This document shows, piece after piece, positions 13,766 to 15,949 of a stretch of DNA of 15,949 nt; the stretch's first letter is position 1, and each line of letters starts with the position of its first letter. A program made the position numbers and the translations under genes. The DNA comes from JBCDBY01 sp039182715 (lineage in GTDB: Bacteria > Planctomycetota > PLA2). Where the stretch lies: contig JBCDBY010000077.1 of the NCBI GenBank assembly GCA_039182715.1, positions 1-15,949 of the forward strand, given 5' to 3'. The notes under the pieces are model-generated. The model did not search any database, was not told the origin of the DNA, and saw only the letters and a list, made by a program, of their open reading frames with translations.

Positions 13766-15004
13766 ATGCGTCGACGAATCCTGCTGGCCCTGCTCGGGTG
13801 CGTCCCGTGGGCGACTACGGCGCGCGCGGAGCCGCCGCGGGCCGCCGTCGTCGCCAACGAGCGGGGCCTTGCGCATCTTGGCGCCCGTCCGGCACGTCTC
13901 GGGCCGGCGGTCGATGCGTTTCGCGAGGCGCGACGGACCCTGCCCGCCGACCAGACCGTGGCACGCAACCTGGCGGCCGCGCTGGCGCTGCAGGCACGGC
14001 GCCAGCTCGACTCCCGTCGACCCGAGGAGGCGGCCACGCTCCTCCGTGAGGCGCGCGAGCTTCATCCCGAGCGCATTCGCTATCGCGTGATGCTGGCCGA
14101 GGCGTGGATTCAGCTGGGCAGCGAAGTGGGCCGCCTGGATGCGCGCGACGAGCTCGCCGCCGTGCTCGAGCTCGATCCCGACCATCTCGTGGCGCTCGTC
14201 CAGCTCGCGGGCATCGACTACCAGGAGCGCCGTCTCGAGGAGGGCAACCGCCGCCTCGAGCATGCCAAGCGCCTCCGGCCGGGTGATGACCGCATCAAAG
14301 CGCGCCAGGCCACCATGGAGCGGGAACTGCGTGTCGAGCGCTTGTATCACTCGCTCGAGGGATCGGTCTTCATCGTCCGTCATGCCCCGACCATCCCGCT
14401 GCAGCGGGCGCAGACGATCCTCTCGCAGTGCGAGCGCGCCTGGACGGAGCTGTGCGGACGATTCGATCACTACCCGACCGACCGGATCGTGGTCACGCTC
14501 TATCCGCCCGACGACTTCCGGGAGGCGACGAATCTCCACGCCTGGGTGGCCGGTGTGTCCGACGGGACGATCCGGCTGACCGTCCGCACCTCGACGACCG
14601 CCGCCTCGATCGAGCGCACGCTGCGTCACGAGCTTGCGCACCACATTCTGCGCGACCTCGCGCCGCGAACACCGGTCTGGCTGCATGAAGGGCTCGCCCA
14701 ACTGGCCGAGGGGCGTGACGGAGCGCAGGCGACACGCAATTTCGCGCGTCGCTCCGCGCCCGCCGTGACCGAGTTGGACCGTTCGATCCTGCGCGAGCGC
14801 GATGCGCGCCGCGTCGCCCGCTACTACGAGTTGGCGCTGGCGTTCACGCATGCGCTTCAACAGCTCCAGGGCGATCGGGGCATGCAGGCGTTCCTCGGCC
14901 AACTGCGGGACGGCAAGTCGGAGGGAGAGGCGATTCGAGCCGCGTTCGGGCGGACGCGCGCCGAGCTCTTCGACGCCTGGAAAGCCACCATCCCGCGGCG
15001 CTGA
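13766..15004 (+). CDS. Secreted TPR protein with a gluzincin (peptidase MA-like) zinc-protease domain
   Basis: The 412 residues start with a signal peptide, MRRRILLALLGCVPWATTARA, probably cleaved before EPP. Residues about 25-190 are helical repeats of TPR type (NLAAALALQARRQL; ARELHPERIRYRVMLAEAW; LELDPDHLVALVQLA). The C-terminal half carries H288-E-L-A-H292 and, 15 residues later, the glutamate of WLHEGLAQ (E308). This is the HExxH...E zinc site of gluzincins, in the arrangement of the peptidase MA-like family. It would act in the periplasm or outside the cell; the substrate is unknown. In-frame ATGs at 13718 and 13757 exist, but the first lies in the repeat array. The last 161 bp overlap the antisense PEP-CTERM gene. 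Confidence 0.85.
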   Translation: MRRRILLALLGCVPWATTARAEPPRAAVVANERGLAHLGARPARLGPAVDAFREARRTLPADQTVARNLAAALALQARRQLDSRRPEEAATLLREARELHPERIRYRVMLAEAWIQLGSEVGRLDARDELAAVLELDPDHLVALVQLAGIDYQERRLEEGNRRLEHAKRLRPGDDRIKARQATMERELRVERLYHSLEGSVFIVRHAPTIPLQRAQTILSQCERAWTELCGRFDHYPTDRIVVTLYPPDDFREATNLHAWVAGVSDGTIRLTVRTSTTAASIERTLRHELAHHILRDLAPRTPVWLHEGLAQLAEGRDGAQATRNFARRSAPAVTELDRSILRERDARRVARYYELALAFTHALQQLQGDRGMQAFLGQLRDGKSEGEAIRAAFGRTRAELFDAWKATIPRR

Positions 15005-15599
15005 CGCCGAACAGCGCGAGGGTTCCCGGCTCAGGCACCGGCGCGGCCGTGTCCGCCCCGGGGGTCGCCGCCGCGCGAATCGGACCGGAGCCGCGCAACG
15101 GTCGGGCGACCGCTTCGTCGAGCAGTCCGGTCGCGTTGCCGTCCGGAATGGACCAGGTGTCGATCAGGTCGTCGACGTCGTTGCGCAGATCGATATCGAT
15201 CCGGTTGTTGAGCGCGCCGGGCGGATTGCCGAGCACGAGGAACTCGCCGGCCGCGAAGCTGGTGATGGAGCCGCCCTCGCTGAAGCGAAGCGACCCGCTC
15301 GTCGACGTGCCGAACGTATAGGAACTCGGCGTCGTATCCCGGAACCAGAGCACCCAGCCGGTGAGATCGAGGAGCGTCCCGCTGTGGTTGAACAACTCGA
15401 CGTACTCGTCGGTCGACCCCACCGACCCGGTGCCCGGCACGCTGTCGAACACGATTCCGTTGCCGCCCGACGACTCGCCGTGGTCGGACTGCGGATCCGT
15501 GACGACCTCGGTGATGCGCACGAAGTCGGCGCAGGCGGAAGCGGGTGCAAGCAGAAGGAGAAGAGGAAGAAGGAGGAGGCGGCGGGGAAGTTGATGCAT
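14844..15599 (-). CDS. PEP-CTERM surface protein with lamin-tail domain
   Basis: The 251 residues start with a signal peptide (RR, a long Leu run and cleavage after SACA near residue 24). Residues about 27-150 look like a lamin-tail domain: VRITEVVTDP, DEYVELFNHSGTLLDLTGW, then FAAGEFLVLGN. The sorting signal is VPEPG (P189-E-P191), a hydrophobic stretch (LALFGVSAAGWWL, 194-206) and an Arg cluster (208-214). Such proteins are processed by exosortase and delivered to the outer surface; no exosortase gene is in the window. Unusually, 37 more residues rich in Pro, Arg and Cys follow the Arg cluster, where the family normally stops. The 3' end overlaps the convergent peptidase gene. The ATG at 15599 is preferred over 15638, which would put 13 charged residues before the signal. 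Confidence 0.85.
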   Translation of the reverse strand: MHQLPRRLLLLPLLLLLAPASACADFVRITEVVTDPQSDHGESSGGNGIVFDSVPGTGSVGSTDEYVELFNHSGTLLDLTGWVLWFRDTTPSSYTFGTSTSGSLRFSEGGSITSFAAGEFLVLGNPPGALNNRIDIDLRNDVDDLIDTWSIPDGNATGLLDEAVARPLRGSGPIRAAATPGADTAAPVPEPGTLALFGVSAAGWWLSRRRRARRASARTRLESPLPPTCRPAVGRGTPACPDRPGAVEAHA

Positions 15600-15733
15600 G
15601 GCTACCCATACCGACGCGTGGCGGTCACGGATCCGCATGGCGCGTATCGCCGCAACTCCCGTGTTCCACGTGGCTTGCGACGCGCGCGAAAAAAATTCCT
15701 GTGACCTCGGGCGGGTTCGCGCGACTTGTATAC
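15600..15733. other. Divergent intergenic spacer
   Basis: The 134-bp gap lies between the divergent PEP-CTERM and RadC-like genes. It contains a run of seven A residues (15689-15695), unusual for this GC-rich sequence, and a TATGGG box 5 nt before the PEP-CTERM ATG on the minus strand. No full promoter, terminator or RNA gene can be supported. Confidence 0.4.
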
Positions 15734-15949
15734 GTGCGACACGACGACGCTTGCCCGCCGCATCGACTCTCGGATGCGCAACTGATCGACCTCGTCCTCG
15801 AGCGGGCGCCGCCCCCGGGCCAACCGCCGTCGGGCCGACAGCCGCCGGGCCGAAAGCCGGCGGGCCGAAAGCCGGCGGCCCCGGGGGGAGGCGGGCGGAT
15901 CGCCGCGGTGCTCAAACAGTGCGGCTCGCTACGGCGGCTGTCGACGCGC
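15734..15949 (+). CDS. RadC-like (UPF0758) protein, N-terminal fragment with repetitive insert
   Basis: The 72 visible residues run to the window edge without a stop. RLSDAQLIDLVLERA resembles the LSDAELLALLL-G segment of the RadC/UPF0758 N-terminal helical domain, and VLKQCGSLRRL resembles its LL-RFG-LR-L segment. The JAB/MPN metalloprotease-like domain that would settle the assignment lies beyond the edge. Between the two segments is an extra stretch rich in Pro, Gly, Arg and Lys with a 5-residue repeat (PSGRQ, PPGRK, PAGRK). GTG 15734 or the in-frame GTG 15701 could be the start; neither has a clear Shine-Dalgarno. RadC proteins are often found near mobile DNA and their biochemical role is unsettled. 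Confidence 0.55.
   Translation, partial: MRHDDACPPHRLSDAQLIDLVLERAPPPGQPPSGRQPPGRKPAGRKPAAPGGGGRIAAVLKQCGSLRRLSTR
15827..15886 (+). repeat. Four-copy 15-nt in-frame repeat encoding P-x-G-R-K
   Basis: Units at 15827-15841, 15842-15856, 15857-15871 and 15872-15886 follow CCGNCGGGCCGAAAG, the last one degenerate. Units two and three differ by one base. Each unit is five codons, so the array can expand or contract without shifting the RadC-like frame. Confidence 0.88.

Overview
The window is a strongly GC-rich bacterial chromosomal segment: third codon positions are almost all G or C, which is why long open frames appear antisense to most real genes. It is densely coded, with no gene-free stretch over 200 bases and no tRNA, rRNA, CRISPR array or insertion sequence that I can see. 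The combination of a pilB-pilT-pilB-like-pilC ATPase/platform cluster, a PEP-CTERM surface protein, a membrane-tethered excisionase-type HTH protein and signal-anchored proteins of unknown function suggests an uncultured or little-studied Gram-negative lineage. I think of Planctomycetota or a nearby phylum first, but this is inference from gene style, not proof.

Layout. Positions 1-3796 (minus strand): a lipoprotein gene (GTG start at 3796) runs into ppdK (pyruvate phosphate dikinase) across a 3-nt gap, followed by yebC, which leaves the window at position 1 and has its own TATAAT box overlapping the ppdK stop. Positions 3797-3894: a 98-nt divergent intergenic region with a good promoter for the pilus operon. 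Positions 3895-9662 (plus): two PilB-type extension ATPases flank the retraction ATPase PilT, and the platform protein PilC/GspF follows after a gap holding two mutually exclusive hairpins. Positions 9663-9783: tandem repeats and a strong hairpin, then an orphan membrane histidine kinase (9784-11184). Positions 11322-12667: a signal-anchored protein of unknown function and a membrane-tethered HTH protein, closed by a textbook terminator. Positions 12827-13570: an OmpA-type lipoprotein. Positions 13571-13765: a repeat-rich spacer bounded by inverted repeats. Positions 13766-15004: a secreted TPR plus zinc-peptidase protein, which overlaps tail to tail with a minus-strand PEP-CTERM/lamin-tail protein (14844-15599). 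The right edge holds the start of a RadC-like gene with a repetitive basic insert.

How the genes work together. The central block is the cytoplasmic and inner-membrane engine of a type IV pilus or type II secretion-like machine. Pilins, pilM-Q and the prepilin peptidase are not here. The histidine kinase, OmpA lipoprotein and HTH protein are plausible envelope or regulatory neighbours, but nothing in the sequence ties them to the pilus.

The most interesting observations are two. First, the PilB paralogues look reciprocally specialised: one keeps the cyclic-di-GMP-type arginines but has lost conserved acidic ATPase positions, and the other shows the reverse. Second, several genes carry a -10-like box only 6-9 nt before their start codon with no Shine-Dalgarno sequence, which suggests leaderless transcription in this genome.
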